Assembly: GCA_001642005.1 (NCBI GenBank)
Contig: LWCA01000231.1
Coordinates: 5,938-38,830, forward strand
Length of the DNA: 32,893 nucleotides
Direction of reading: 5' to 3'
From: Intoshia linei
Taxonomy: Eukaryota; Orthonectida; Rhopaluridae
Shown: in pieces, positions 21,701-32,534 of the stretch
Layout: each line of letters starts with the position of its first letter
Position numbering within the stretch: the first letter of the stretch is position 1
Notes under the pieces: model-generated
What the model saw: only the letters and a program-made list of their open reading frames with translations
What the model was told of the DNA's origin: nothing
Databases searched by the model: none
Position numbers and translations under genes: made by a program

Positions 21701-24700
21701 TCTGAATTAAGAATTAAAAAATAAATTTAGATTCTAATAAAAAAATAATGTCATCATTTTCTTACATTACAAATAAGCTAGGAAATTAATTATACCTGTG
21801 AAACAACCAAGCAAGAATCTCTTCGAATAGTTTCAATTCCTTTTGCTTCAAAACAATCTTGACCATCTTCATTATAAATCAATCCAGCATATCGTTTCAT
21901 AGTCAGTAAAAGGCAACATGTATACACCTAATTTATTTATTAATTAAACTTTATAATTCAATTAGAGTAAAAATAGACATGTTTTTGTATTTTAAGAAAA
22001 GGGTTAACTGTTTTAATCTTTTATTCATTATGTAATTAAATTTTTAAATCAATAATAAACCTTTTCAAATTTCAATTTAATTGGCGCAGGAAATAAATTG
22101 GATATAGATTTAACAATTTCTTGACCAATCTCTTCTGCTTCCACGCATGTTTTTCCTGGAAACTCCAAAAACACACTAAATTAAATTTTTTTACATGACT
22201 TTCAAACGCGTCCCAGAATTTTTTTAATATATATTTTTTTAATTTTATGGCTGATTTTATTTTTAAAATAAAATGAAGTTTCAATAATTATTGTTAAATT
22301 ATAATTCCATTTTGGAGGAGGATCAACATTATCCGATTTAAAAATTTTTTAATAAAAAAGTCGATACCCTAGTCGAGTGATTCTTAACCGGTGCACCGTA
22401 AAGAAATCTGACTTTATTTTATAAACTTTTAAAATTTAGTGTCAAACTTTTAGATTAATAAATCTTTGATAAAAATTTTGGGATTTTCTATATTAATATA
22501 TTTTAATATAACTTATACATTAAATACTATGGTGAAACCCAAAAATATCAAAATTTCATCATACATAATTTTCTTTATTCCATTTAAGTCACCAAATAAA
22601 AAGTATTTTTGTATTTTTGCAGTATTATAATTTTATATTTTTATCGTTTTTAGTCTTTGCACATTTTCGAATATCGATGTTTTTTTTCTTATCAAAATTT
22701 GAAGTGCGCCCTGACTTAAAAAAGGTTAAAAAACACTCCTTAGTCTGTTGTAAAATGTAAATTGTTAAAAAGTACAAACCTATCCGTATCTCCATAAACA
22801 ACCTTCGCGTTCCACTTTCCTGATTCCTAATAAAAGTAATGTACACATTTAAATCTAATCAAAGCCTAAATAATGTACAATATTTTCTCTATAACTTGCC
22901 ATTCTTGGGATTTAGAAAAAGTTGTCAAAATAGGGAATTTGGCGAGATAGAGAATTTAAGATTATATAAACAGCAGATAAAACTTTTAAATTAAAGGCTA
23001 AATTGCAATAAAATGTAAATTGTTATAAAAATTGTAAAATTTAATACAAAATAACTTAACTTATTGTGAAAAATGGTTTTAAAACTTTAAGTTTATATTT
23101 TAAATTAATGGCGAGTTATAGAGTTGGCGAGTTGTGGAGAGAATCCATCCTAACTTATATAATATGCTACGCGATTTTTGTTTGTGTGTGTATTCAGCTT
23201 TATTTAAATAACTACCCGTCTTAGAATTTTATAAAGTCCACATTTCAATTACTATTTTAGTCGGGAGTGTTCGCAAACATAATTTCAACCTACGTAACTC
23301 ACCTCTTTTTGAAAATCAAACGAGTTGGAGAATTTAAAAAAATGCTGATACGGATTTTAAAATCATAAACATAACCATAAATTAAAATTTAAAAAAATTA
23401 TATCTTCAAGGCCAAAACCCCAAAGTACCCTTATTTTTTTAATGAAAACAGCCCTAAAATTTAAAAAAATTTAGAGGTTGTACAGTTTTATCCTGTTAAC
23501 ACATTATCATCTTAAAATAAACATATGTAATAATGTAATATATTATAGTGAATATACCCGATAAACTTTAACCCGTATAGGAGACTGAATCAAAGCTTAC
23601 TAATCTCCAATCTACGAAAATAAAGATAGGACCTAAAGTTTTTTTTTACATGATGCGTAGTGGCATATAGCCCTAGTCACTTCTCCAAGGCTCTTGAGTT
23701 GACATTTTAAATTTAACACACGAAATAGTTATAATCACAATTTTTTTAATCCTTTAATTTGAAAAATGAAGCCATCATTTTACAAAAATTGCGTCGCGAT
23801 CAAAGGGGAATCACGAGTACGGTAGATACACTGATCTGAATGGTATATAAAAGGGTGGTCCAAATATATGGCGGGTGAGAGCCAAAAAATCAATTTGACA
23901 TGCTGCGAGCCCCAACATTTAAAAAATATAGTCCAAAGGAAAGTATAAGACCAAAAAGTCAAAATTTTACAGATTAATCATAAAACGACTACTAGTATCA
24001 TGATATACGGTCAGTGGTCCATTCTTTGGACCACTCTGGTATATAAAATAATAATTATAATAGAAAATGGATAAAATATATTTTTATATACTAAACCTCA
24101 ATTTTCCGAATAGTAATTTCTAAAATTTCACGTCCTTGACTTATAACGGCTTCTGCAATCTTGAAATATTATAGAATGAATTAGTAAATAATAATACATC
24201 AACGCATGGCATTCGCCCAGAAAAACTTGCTGCAGTATAGCCATATGTAGTATTTGCTATCATCTTTAATGCACGTTGTATTGAATCCAATAAATCAATT
24301 AATTTCTAAAAAAATATATAAAAAGTAAGGTGTAATTTTACTGAAGATTCTATTAGTAATATACGACCAATTCAAGTTTAAACTTTAAAACGTAAATAAA
24401 TTAACATAATGAAATATAGATTAAAACTCTACCTTCGAAGTATGCATTTTCATTGATTCTTTAACCATAATACGAGTTGAGATTAGTTGCTCCAACATCC
24501 TATGAGACAATAAGATATATTTTAAGTAATATATAAAATGAAAAGATTGACTATTCAATGGTTGATTGAATAACTTAAATTATTATCAACTTTACTTGGG
24601 TAATAGGCCTGCTCTCACATTTTTTGAGACAAAACCAACTCTATTTGGTGCAAAATATAAATCAGTTGCATCCTAAAAAGATTAAAATGGAAACTGAAAT

Positions 24701-27700
24701 TATAAGTGTACCTTTAACCAAGAAAAGTCAAATTTATACTTTCCGCTGCCAAACTTGCATATCTGGCTAGATTAAATAATTGAAAAAAGTAAATAGATAC
24801 AAATTTTGTATAATTTTTAAAATTACTTTGAAAATAAATTTTTAAATTTTCCGATACATGTGGAATAACATATGTTGTATGCGATTATGATGCTTGGATA
24901 AAGACTTTGATAATCCAAAACAATGACCGGATTCGTGTAAAATCCACTAAATGGCTGCAAAGTCAAAGGTATATGACTTAATGGGTCTGAACCTATAATA
25001 TCTTTACCGGACGGAGATAAACAAAAATAATTATCCTTCTTGCATAGTCGTTGCAGATAAGATTCACATCGATACTAATTAAAAATATACTGCGTATTTT
25101 AGTTCACCAAATATATAATTATTAATTACAGACAATGTAAATACAATGTCATTGATTTTATAGTTAACACCATGCGGATGAAAATAGGCTTTATCCGACT
25201 ACACCATGGGTTTTAATTTTTACCACTGACTGGTCATTTTAAATCATAAAATTTTCGTGAACCACCTAAAATCTAATCAATATGAAAAACTACCAAAATA
25301 TTACTTCTCAATTACATTAAATAAAATAGATAGCTATTAACTAAAAATTACCATTGAACCTCTTAATAAGACATTTTCGAATTCAATCCCAGAAATACTA
25401 GCTAAGTTTGATATTTTTTGAATGAGATCCGTCTTTAGACATATCTTCACATTACCACATATTCTCATTTTGTAATATTCAAGTGTATCGTACCTAATCA
25501 AGTACATTTCAGATAAACATAATACGGCGATTTCACCGTTACATTTAGGTCAAAGCAGTGATTCATGAATCATTTTTTTTAAATATATTAATACATGTAA
25601 AATAAATAAAATTAAAATAATAGCGTTAATACAATCATTGATTGTATAAAGTAATTTAGTTAAAAATCTATGTCCGTCTGTTTGCCTGTAACCATTTCAT
25701 TTATTTCATAATGTAAGAGCGTACAGTGTAAGCAAATTAATTTAAAGTAGCTTTAAAAACATGAATTTCTTAAAAATTTTTAGAAATGGAGTCCTTCATT
25801 TCAAAAACCCAAGATTTCCTTTTTTTACAAATAAAATGAGTCATTGAAGTTTAAAAACATAAATTCTGACATAGTTTTTATAATCACGAGCATTATCATT
25901 AATCTCAACCTCAACATCTTGCATTTCCATCATCAAAACTCCAGATTAGCTTTTTTTCAAAAATAAAAGAATGTAGAATTCTTTTTTATAAGAGAATTTT
26001 TAATATTTATTACATAGTTGCCAGATGTTGGGAATTTACCCTAAAACCTAGACGACCGCTACATTATTATTTCAAAAATTCCACTTTTATACCACCATTA
26101 ATAAAATTTAATAAAAAATACCATTTCAAACCTTCATGGAAAAATCGATTTTATTCCAATATATTTTTGAAAAATACAATTTTACCAAATTTTGTAAAAA
26201 AAATGAACTTATTCAAACCATTAAATAAAAAATCCAATTTTATCAACCCTTAATGGAAATATCCTCTTTTTCCAATATCTTTTTAAAAAACACGATTTTA
26301 TTAACGCTTAATGTAAATATCCCCTTTTTCCAATATTTTTTTGAAAAACACAATTTTACCAACGCTTAAGAGCAAAATCCAATTTTACCATCTCTTAACG
26401 GAAAAATCCTCTTTTTCCAATATTTTTTTGATAAAACACAATTTTACCGAATTTTAAGAGAAAAACCTTTAATTTTTTGATAAATATTTTATATTTCAAT
26501 TTAAAAAATAAGATCAAAAAAAATAAAAATATTTTGATATAGTGTCTAAATTAAAATACAACCTCCGTATACTATTTGAATCAGGAATCACTGCGTTAAC
26601 GAAATTTATGACAAAAGAAAAAAATATTTACTACAAATATTTACAATTTCATTATTTGTAGAATTCACGTTATTTATGACAATTGTTAAAGGCATAACTA
26701 TAATTGCATTGTTTTTACTTTATTTTTAAGATTATAAAAATTTTCTATTATCAATTAAAATATTTAGTTTTAAAACTAAAAATTCTACCTAGCTACTATT
26801 TGGAATTGGTATTTGGCTGAAATGGTTCCCAATAACCCCAAGAAATTAAATTATCAGTTTTATCATTAATGCTCCTATAAATCTCATTACTATAAAAAAC
26901 AGAATTTAATAAAAATAAAAAGTTTTCACTAAAATCCACAACTCAAAGCCCAAGTTAAAATCGGTGATTTAGAATCTAAATTTTAGATTACATTTAAATA
27001 ATACATATTTTTGGGAGATTTGATAAAATTTGAAGCAAGAGTAGAGTAAGAATAAAAAGATATTCGTTTTTTAAATAAGTGATGAACCACATTTTCAAAT
27101 GTATAAGATCCAAGAGTTAACTAAAAATAAAAATTTAATGTCTAAATTTGTAACTTTAATTTTGTTAATACACATTGAATTTTCTTGTACCAGTTTGTAC
27201 AATGTAAAATTTTACACAATCATAAAAACATACAAATTATATGTAAGTAAAAATTACATTGTTCTGTAAATGACGCCACAAATTCATAACAAATCTTCCG
27301 AGTATTCTATACTTATTATAGCTTCCAACAAAATGTTCTTCATCATCTGAATGTGAAATAAAAAATTATAAATCTCAAAATATACCGGTAATTCGTGAAA
27401 TTTTTTTACAAAATTCAATACCAACATATTCACACCGATGAATTAAATAGTGTAAAGATTGTTTTTCAACCAAATATGTCAAAAGTATATCAGGATTTAA
27501 TCTAAACAATTAATATTAAAAATTCCCATAATCAACAAAAATAAAACAAAAAAAACGAAACAAAAAATATAACTGATCAAAAATAAGTTACCTATTAACA
27601 TGTTGAATAAATTCAAAAAGCACATCAATTTCATTCTTATAATAAAAAACGGAACAATTATTTTCCAAATTATCAACATTTGAGTCCTTCTTCAAAACAA

Positions 27701-30700
27701 ACTTTAACAAATCCTGATTAAAATCAAGAGTATTTATAAAAAAATCTGTAAAAATAGCACCATCTACATTTTTATCCTTGCATTGAGATTCATCATCATG
27801 ATCAAAATATATAATGGATTTTACAAACGTACAAGCAATTAAAATGATTTCATCACTAACAAAAAATATAAAAAAATATAAACTAAAAAAAATAATATAT
27901 AAAAAATTACCATTTATAATTTGGACAAAAGCCTACCTTACATTGAGTTAAAATTTCAAAACTCAAAATACTAAGATTATTAAATGTCAAATTTGATAGA
28001 GGAGACAACAATTTAGTATTTGTTTCGGTGTAACTTTGTTCAAAAACATTTTTGAAACTATTTTCAGCAAAACCTAAAGTCATGTCTGCCATTTTAACAT
28101 TTGGATGCGAACGTTCACTGTTTTGTGATCGTTGCAGCAATAACTCAGATTTAGATGGAGGTAAAATGGATGGTGTAAAATGTATCAAATTTGAACGGAC
28201 ATCAGATTCAAAGATATCAGAAGCTTTGAACTCTGTTTTTATACTTTCAAGTTGAGCTTTAACATTGCCACTAAATGAAGATTCTATTTCGTACATTGTT
28301 GTGTTAAAATCATTTTGGTCGTTTTCATCATCTTGATAAGAAATTACATTTTCAGTGTCCGAATTAGTACAATCCGTATTTTTTTCAATTTCTTGTATTA
28401 ATCTAGTCAAATTACAGTCTTGAGAATTATTAAACGACAATATCGATGTTTCAGTGCCAACAGATTCAGAATCCGAGGTTTCTAGAATTTGATTTTTAAA
28501 TATAAGAGACAATTGATTTTGCATTTTAAAACTTGATATCAATGATGGATCGAAATTTCTGATTGTGTTTGTAAACAATTTATCAATTTGAGGAGGTTTC
28601 ATTTTTTGAGAAATTCTGCGTAATTTTTCAGCATCCCATATTGAATCAAAGTATTCACCTTCAAATCCCAAAATATCTGAAACTTTAATATCGTATTCCA
28701 ATATATTATTTTCCCATTCCTTCTTTCTTGCATTTTGTACCTCTAACCATGTCATTCCTCTTACTTTATTGTCAATCATAAATTGAAGACAGAATGGTAT
28801 ATGAGTTTCAAATAATTTATAATTTTCAGGAATCATTTCACTTTTAGATAAAACTATATTTATTAATTTCACATCTGATGGATCTTTGAAACACAGTTTT
28901 AAAAACAAATCGTTTTTATTGCTGTACCCATATATATTTTTTCCTTCAACGCATTGGATCGAAAATAAACTAATCAATTGTAATTTTTTACGATATCCTG
29001 ATTTTTCTAAAAATTTTTTATTAAGAATTTAAAGTAGTCACCTTTTAAACCCATTTATAAGGAATTTAGGTTATTTTTCTATCAAACTTTTAAACTGGTT
29101 TTATGGTGTTATATTATTATTTAAAAAAACTAATTTGTTAGATTGGTCAAAAATGGCCCTTAAAAATCATATATAATGTTTGTTAAAAGATGTCAAGCCA
29201 ATTTAGTGGTAAATTACCACTGGTAATTCTTTTAGGGGTAATAAAAAATATTCCTGAACTATTTAAACTAAACTATAACTAAAGACATAAAATTGAGGTG
29301 GAAAAAAAGTTTAAAATAATTAATTAATAAATAATTTACCCATTTCTTCTCTTCTTACATGATACAACCCTTCATTTAAATTTTTCAATAGTTTATTGAT
29401 ATATTTTTCATTACATTTTCTATCTTTCAAAATCAAATCATTCAATAAATCACCTTCGCATAACAAATAACAATATGGATAACTGTTGTGTATATTTATG
29501 CACACTTTTTCATCTAACAATATAATTAAATGAAAATTAAATAAAAAATGAGATATAGTTTCAATATTATGGTCCCTGGCTATTAATTAACCTCAAAAAG
29601 TATTTTATAGTATTAGGTATTATTTTGATGAATAATCCTAGATTATTCATATAAACGACACTTTCAACACAATAATTGAAATCTTAACTTGTATCAAAAT
29701 AAATGTCTGTCTGTCTGTGTGTCTATGTGTATGTGTTACCGTTTTATTAAAAAATTAATAATCTTAATATTTAAAAAATCTCATCATCTAATACAGTTTT
29801 TCGAAATTTATGTTTTATCGCAAATTTCAATATCAAAATCTTACATCTTCATGGCTAAAATCACAAATTAACCTTTTTTGTAAAAATGAAAAAACTCGTA
29901 TAACGTTATACAACAGTGATGGCAAATTACGTGTTTACGTATAAAAATACACATTTGACATTTTTTTTTGACACACTTGAAAAAATATATAAGTTGACTT
30001 TAAATAAAAAATATTACTAAAATAATTAACGATATTTTAATACATCTAAAATTATCTATAAAATTCAAAGATTTATGGTCAATTTTTAAAATTTCGTGGG
30101 TCATCCTCTAGTTAAATTTCATTGCATTATACACCAAGAAGTACTCTGCTCTATAACAGCTCTGAGTCAATTAAATATGGTTGTTATCACTGTAACGATA
30201 ATCATTAATTACATCCAAGCACGCGCCTTATACAAAACAGAATTCACTTTGATGTTAAAAGAAGTAGAATCAAGTTGAAATGGACTGCTTATGTACACCA
30301 ATATCAAAGGCTCAGTAGAGGTAAAGTTCTTGAGCGCTTTGGGAAATGCTAATCAGAAATTAAAACATTTTTAAAATATAAAGATAACTCTCAATTAGAT
30401 AATAACGATTGGATTGTTAGTCTTATGTTTTTTACTAACCTTTCCTTGCATTTAAATGAACTTAAATTTCAAGGGTACGGGAAGACTTGTTGTAATGTTT
30501 AGTATTATTAAGGCATTTGACTGTAAACTATATATATTATATCGTGATATAGAAAATAAAGATTACAAATATTTCCCTAAATGGAAAAAAATCATGATAG
30601 AATCAATTTTTTAAATGTAAATAAATGTAAAAATTATTTTTTTAACTCATTTTCCATCATCAAGTTGTTGGACTTAATTGACGGTTTTGATTGACCTAAT

Positions 30701-31241
30701 ATTTTTTTAATAAAAACACACTAGAAAAAAATTTCTGAAAATAGTATTTAATTTAACACATCTAGTTTTAGTTGGCTGCCATAACTGGTTTATCATCTCG
30801 CAAAAATAGAGTACTCCATGTCTTTTGACCATCATTCGTTTCACCCAAATGTAATGATTCATTAAAAATTGTCATTATTATTCATTTTTTTGGGGATCCA
30901 CAGCGAAAAAGGGTTGAGAATGCCTGGTGTAGAGTATATTAATAAATTTATTATTATTTTAATTTTTCTTCGATCACTAAAAAATGCAAATCACCATACT
31001 AGGAAACACTGATTTACAAGTAAATTAAAAATTTTCAAAAGTAAATATTATTATAGAAAATACCTAAGCATGTAGAACCAAAAATTTTTATAATTGGAAC
31101 ATAAAGATTGGATTGTGGATTAAACACATTTCCACCTGGATCTTGAATAAAATTTTCATTGTCAAGGGTTCTATTAAATGAACAAATATATGGTTCTACG
31201 ACAAAGACAGAAATAACAAGATTCTGATTCAAGACATTCAT
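18726..31241 (-). CDS. REV3: DNA polymerase zeta catalytic subunit REV3
   Basis: The B-family translesion polymerase of Pol zeta (nuclear). I rebuilt 21 exons that join in phase (3813 nt, 1270 residues): 31241-31064, 29513-29340, 29006-27911, 27855-27592, 27501-27410, 27346-27258, 27120-27005, 25493-25352, 25074-24827, 24766-24712, 24672-24596, 24499-24433, 24305-24198, 24159-24097, 22826-22780, 22175-22061, 21927-21796, 21677-21484, 21077-20804, 19364-19200 and 18842-18726. The N-terminal domain has '[13 protein letters not shown]' and '[13 protein letters not shown]'. A REV7-binding-like '[11 protein letters not shown]' is at about 396-406. Polymerase motifs: A '[10 protein letters not shown]' (D771), B '[12 protein letters not shown]' (about 879-890), C 'YGDTDS' (934-939). 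'KRY' is near 988. The C-terminal cysteines are C1189/C1192/C1201/C1204 (zinc type) and C1234/C1237/C1249/C1254 (Fe-S type, '[10 protein letters not shown]'). Human REV3L has about 3130 residues and yeast 1504; the linker is short here. Exon ends were chosen by GT-AG and phase. Confidence 0.93.
19540..19744 (+). mobile_element. hAT MITE, family CAGTGGTTTTCAACC (205 bp), REV3 intron 19
   Basis: Left end 'cagtcgttttcaacc', right end 'ggttgaaaagaactg'; perfect 8-bp duplication, gtctagac (19532-19539 and 19745-19752). The core 'ttataaacataaaaaatttt' and 'cgcgacccaaaaattttc' is shared with the 10657 copy. Confidence 0.92.
20325..20700 (-). repeat. Ladder repeat, inverted copy f, REV3 intron 19
   Basis: Contains 'gaccgtgaagtcatcattta', 'ttttttgtgtgtgttaacag', 'aaattctagggctattttca', 'gttttgaccctgaaaat' and 'gggttttttaacccgtaaga' in series, matching copy c in the same orientation. 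It lengthens the intron that separates the polymerase core from the first cysteine module. Confidence 0.55.
22375..22737 (+). mobile_element. hAT MITE (363 bp), REV3 intron 15
   Basis: Left end 'gagtgattcttaaccggtgc', right end 'aaaaaggttaaaaaacact', inverted relative to each other. Flanking octamers ccctagtc and ccttagtc match at 7 of 8. It makes up most of the 604-nt intron just after the exon carrying catalytic motif C. Confidence 0.75.
23165..23510 (+). repeat. Ladder repeat, copy g, REV3 intron 14
   Basis: 'tttgtttgtgtgtgtattca', 'cttagaattttataaagtcc', 'tgatacggattttaaaatca', 'cttcaaggccaaaacc', 'gaaaacagccctaaaattt' and 'cctgttaacaca' occur in the order seen in copies d and i. The left part matches the right-edge copy at 32550-32700 closely. 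Confidence 0.6.
23852..24037. mobile_element. Inverted-repeat element (186 bp), REV3 intron 14
   Basis: Ends 'agggtggtccaaa' and, inverted, 'agagtggtccaaa'. A 10-bp perfect direct repeat, ggtatataaa, flanks it (23842-23851 and 24038-24047). A small hairpin 'agtggtcca'/'tggaccact' lies inside the right end. The direct repeat suggests transposition, but the superfamily is unclear (a 9-11-bp duplication would suit a MULE-type element). Confidence 0.6.
25740..26010 (+). repeat. Ladder repeat, copy h (weak), REV3 intron 7
   Basis: 'ggagtccttcatttcaaaaa' and 'cccaagatttccttttttta' followed by 'aaataaaatgagtc', then 'ctgacatagtttttataatc', resemble copies a and b but are more diverged. Borders are approximate. 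Confidence 0.4.
26070..26470. repeat. 29-nt-period minisatellite, REV3 intron 7
   Basis: Two alternating units recur: one with 'aatccaattttaccaac.cttaa', one with 'atcctctttttccaatattt'. Starts of 'ccaat' at about 26156, 26272, 26330 and 26417 are spaced 116, 58 and 87 nt, all multiples of 29. The reverse complement carries the 'ttaagggttggtaaaatt' words found inside the hAT MITE at 2740-3205. Confidence 0.8.
26796..26889 (-). other. Exon-like stretch in REV3 intron 7
   Basis: After a good acceptor (T-rich, then tatag), about 30 open codons begin '[18 protein letters not shown]' and end at tandem TAG TAG. The direct splice of exon 7 to exon 8 already matches the family length in this region, so this is not needed for REV3. 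It could be a poison exon, a decayed exon or chance. No donor GT in a good context follows before the stops. Confidence 0.3.
29695..29900 (+). repeat. Ladder repeat, copy j, REV3 intron 1
   Basis: 'gtctatgtgtatgtgttacc' followed by 'gttttatt' matches the left part of the copy at 32560-32590; later 'acatcttcatggctaaaatc' and 'acaaattaacc' match the core module. The CTGT/GT-rich start is a short simple repeat. Confidence 0.5.
30080..30926 (+). mobile_element. hAT transposase fragment (GTF2IRD2-like), REV3 intron 1
   Basis: Plus-strand reading, opposite to REV3, gives '[11 protein letters not shown]' (about 30117-30150), '[15 protein letters not shown]' style sequence to about 30270, then after frameshifts '[12 protein letters not shown]' (about 30305-30340) and '[20 protein letters not shown]' (about 30410-30470). 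These match the middle of GTF2IRD2/ZBED hAT transposases (family: HCIIHQE.LC, RWLS.G..L.RF, HLN.LN). The element closes with the terminus 'gatccacagcgaaaaagggt' then 'tgagaatgcctg' ending at 30926, shared with the 18605 end. Multiple stops make it dead. Confidence 0.75.
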
Positions 31242-31666
31242 TTTTTTTGGTCAAATCATGAATAATAAAGAGGTCATCATATTAAAATAGTATTTATCCT
31301 TACTTATATAACACTGTTTAATATTGCAAAAAGAAACTTAATGTAACATATATTAAAATAATAAGCTAATTTATGTGATTCTAACGATATACATATTTTT
31401 ATAATTGAAGATCGAAAACGTGTGATATTTTAATTAGTAATTTTACTATTCTATCAAATTGTTACCCACAAAAAAAACATAGTGACATGTCAAATAAAGT
31501 TTTTATTACATCTTTCAATTAATTAAAGCGATTAGTTAATTTTATAATTGCATTCTCACGAAACATTTAAACAAGATTTAAACCAAGAATTACACTGTCC
31601 AACACGTATACTACAAACTTACTGCGACCATCATAAATTTTTCCTAATCTCAGCGACGCTAAATTA
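31242..31666. other. Upstream flank of REV3
   Basis: AT-rich DNA between the REV3 start codon and the next plus-strand ORF. It should hold the REV3 promoter, possibly bidirectional given the divergent ORF, but I see no distinct core-promoter motif I would stand behind. Confidence 0.35.
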
Positions 31667-31963
31667 ATGGCTGTCATACTAAATGGTCCACAAATTAGAA
31701 AACTATTAAAAAATGTACATTTTCGATTTACCCTTAAAACTGAACAAAAAGATGCGTTTAATGCTTTGGAAAATGTAATCTCATTTTTTCTTGGAAACAA
31801 TCCATCTGAAAATTACAAGGATTTAATCAAAGAGTTATTGATAAAATACCAAGAAATGAACTGCCTTTATAGCATAAAAATACATTACCTAGAATGTCAT
31901 TTAGATTTCTTTGCGCTAAACTGCGGTATGTGGTCAGACGAAAAGGGTGAACAATTTCATTAA
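31667..31963 (+). CDS. Short ORF resembling an arthropod-type repeat protein, likely transposon relic
   Basis: An ATG-to-stop frame of 98 codons. It contains 'FLGNNPSENYKDLI', 'SIKIHYLECHLDFF' and ends 'WSDEKGEQFH'. I recall similar strings (FLGN...NY..LV, S.K.H.LH.HLD.F, SDEQGERFHQD) from a family of multicopy uncharacterised proteins in invertebrate genomes, probably of transposable-element origin; I cannot name the superfamily. In those proteins the chain continues past the ERFHQD motif, whereas here a stop follows the His, so this copy is probably truncated. Its 5' part has no clear splice signal. It lies divergently 425 bp from the REV3 start. Confidence 0.5.
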   Translation: MAVILNGPQIRKLLKNVHFRFTLKTEQKDAFNALENVISFFLGNNPSENYKDLIKELLIKYQEMNCLYSIKIHYLECHLDFFALNCGMWSDEKGEQFH

Positions 31964-32534
31964 ACTATGATATTATATGAAAGACGTTTTGGAAGATGTC
32001 AATCATTAAATATGATTTGTGATTTTGTTTGGTGGTGTTCAATAAAATATAAATTTTTTAATTTATCTAATTATTACTTTTTTTATTTTAATTATTATCA
32101 ATATTTTTAATTGGTACCTTTATATCTTAATTTTTGAAATTTATGTCTATCACTTACATCCTTGATATTGAACAAGATTCGTTTAGGGGTAACTCGAAAA
32201 AGTTGATTTTACGTGTAATGTAAGTAGTACATCCAGAAAATTTTTATTTCATATTGTTTGTTGATGTTGCCTTAAAATTAGAGTTAATTAATGACAATTT
32301 TTTTTATACATATGTAGACGTGTATGTCTATTTGTCAATTTAACATTTGTAATATACAATATTAATTGTAAATAGAGCTCACGGTGGAGGATACCTTTTT
32401 AAAAAAAAACTTTGACCCTTAATTAAATCCAAAGTCGATCTTGAAATTAATAAATTTTTTTAAAAATAGCTGTATACTGGTTCACTTCGATATAACAGAA
32501 GTTTCGGTCAGTTTGTCGAAATTTTGTTGGACAG
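31964..32534. other. AT-rich intergenic DNA, no gene seen
   Basis: Stops in all frames; no conserved motif, RNA gene or terminal repeat was recognised. Short alternating purine-pyrimidine and T-rich runs only. Confidence 0.5.

Noticed and set aside
28052-28255. Plus-strand open frame
   Set aside because: Lies wholly antisense to REV3 exon 3 and has no motif of its own.
27907-28977. REV3 exon 3 as a stand-alone 356-codon gene
   Set aside because: It begins at TTG in the middle of a coding exon and joins in phase to flanking exons with REV3 domains.
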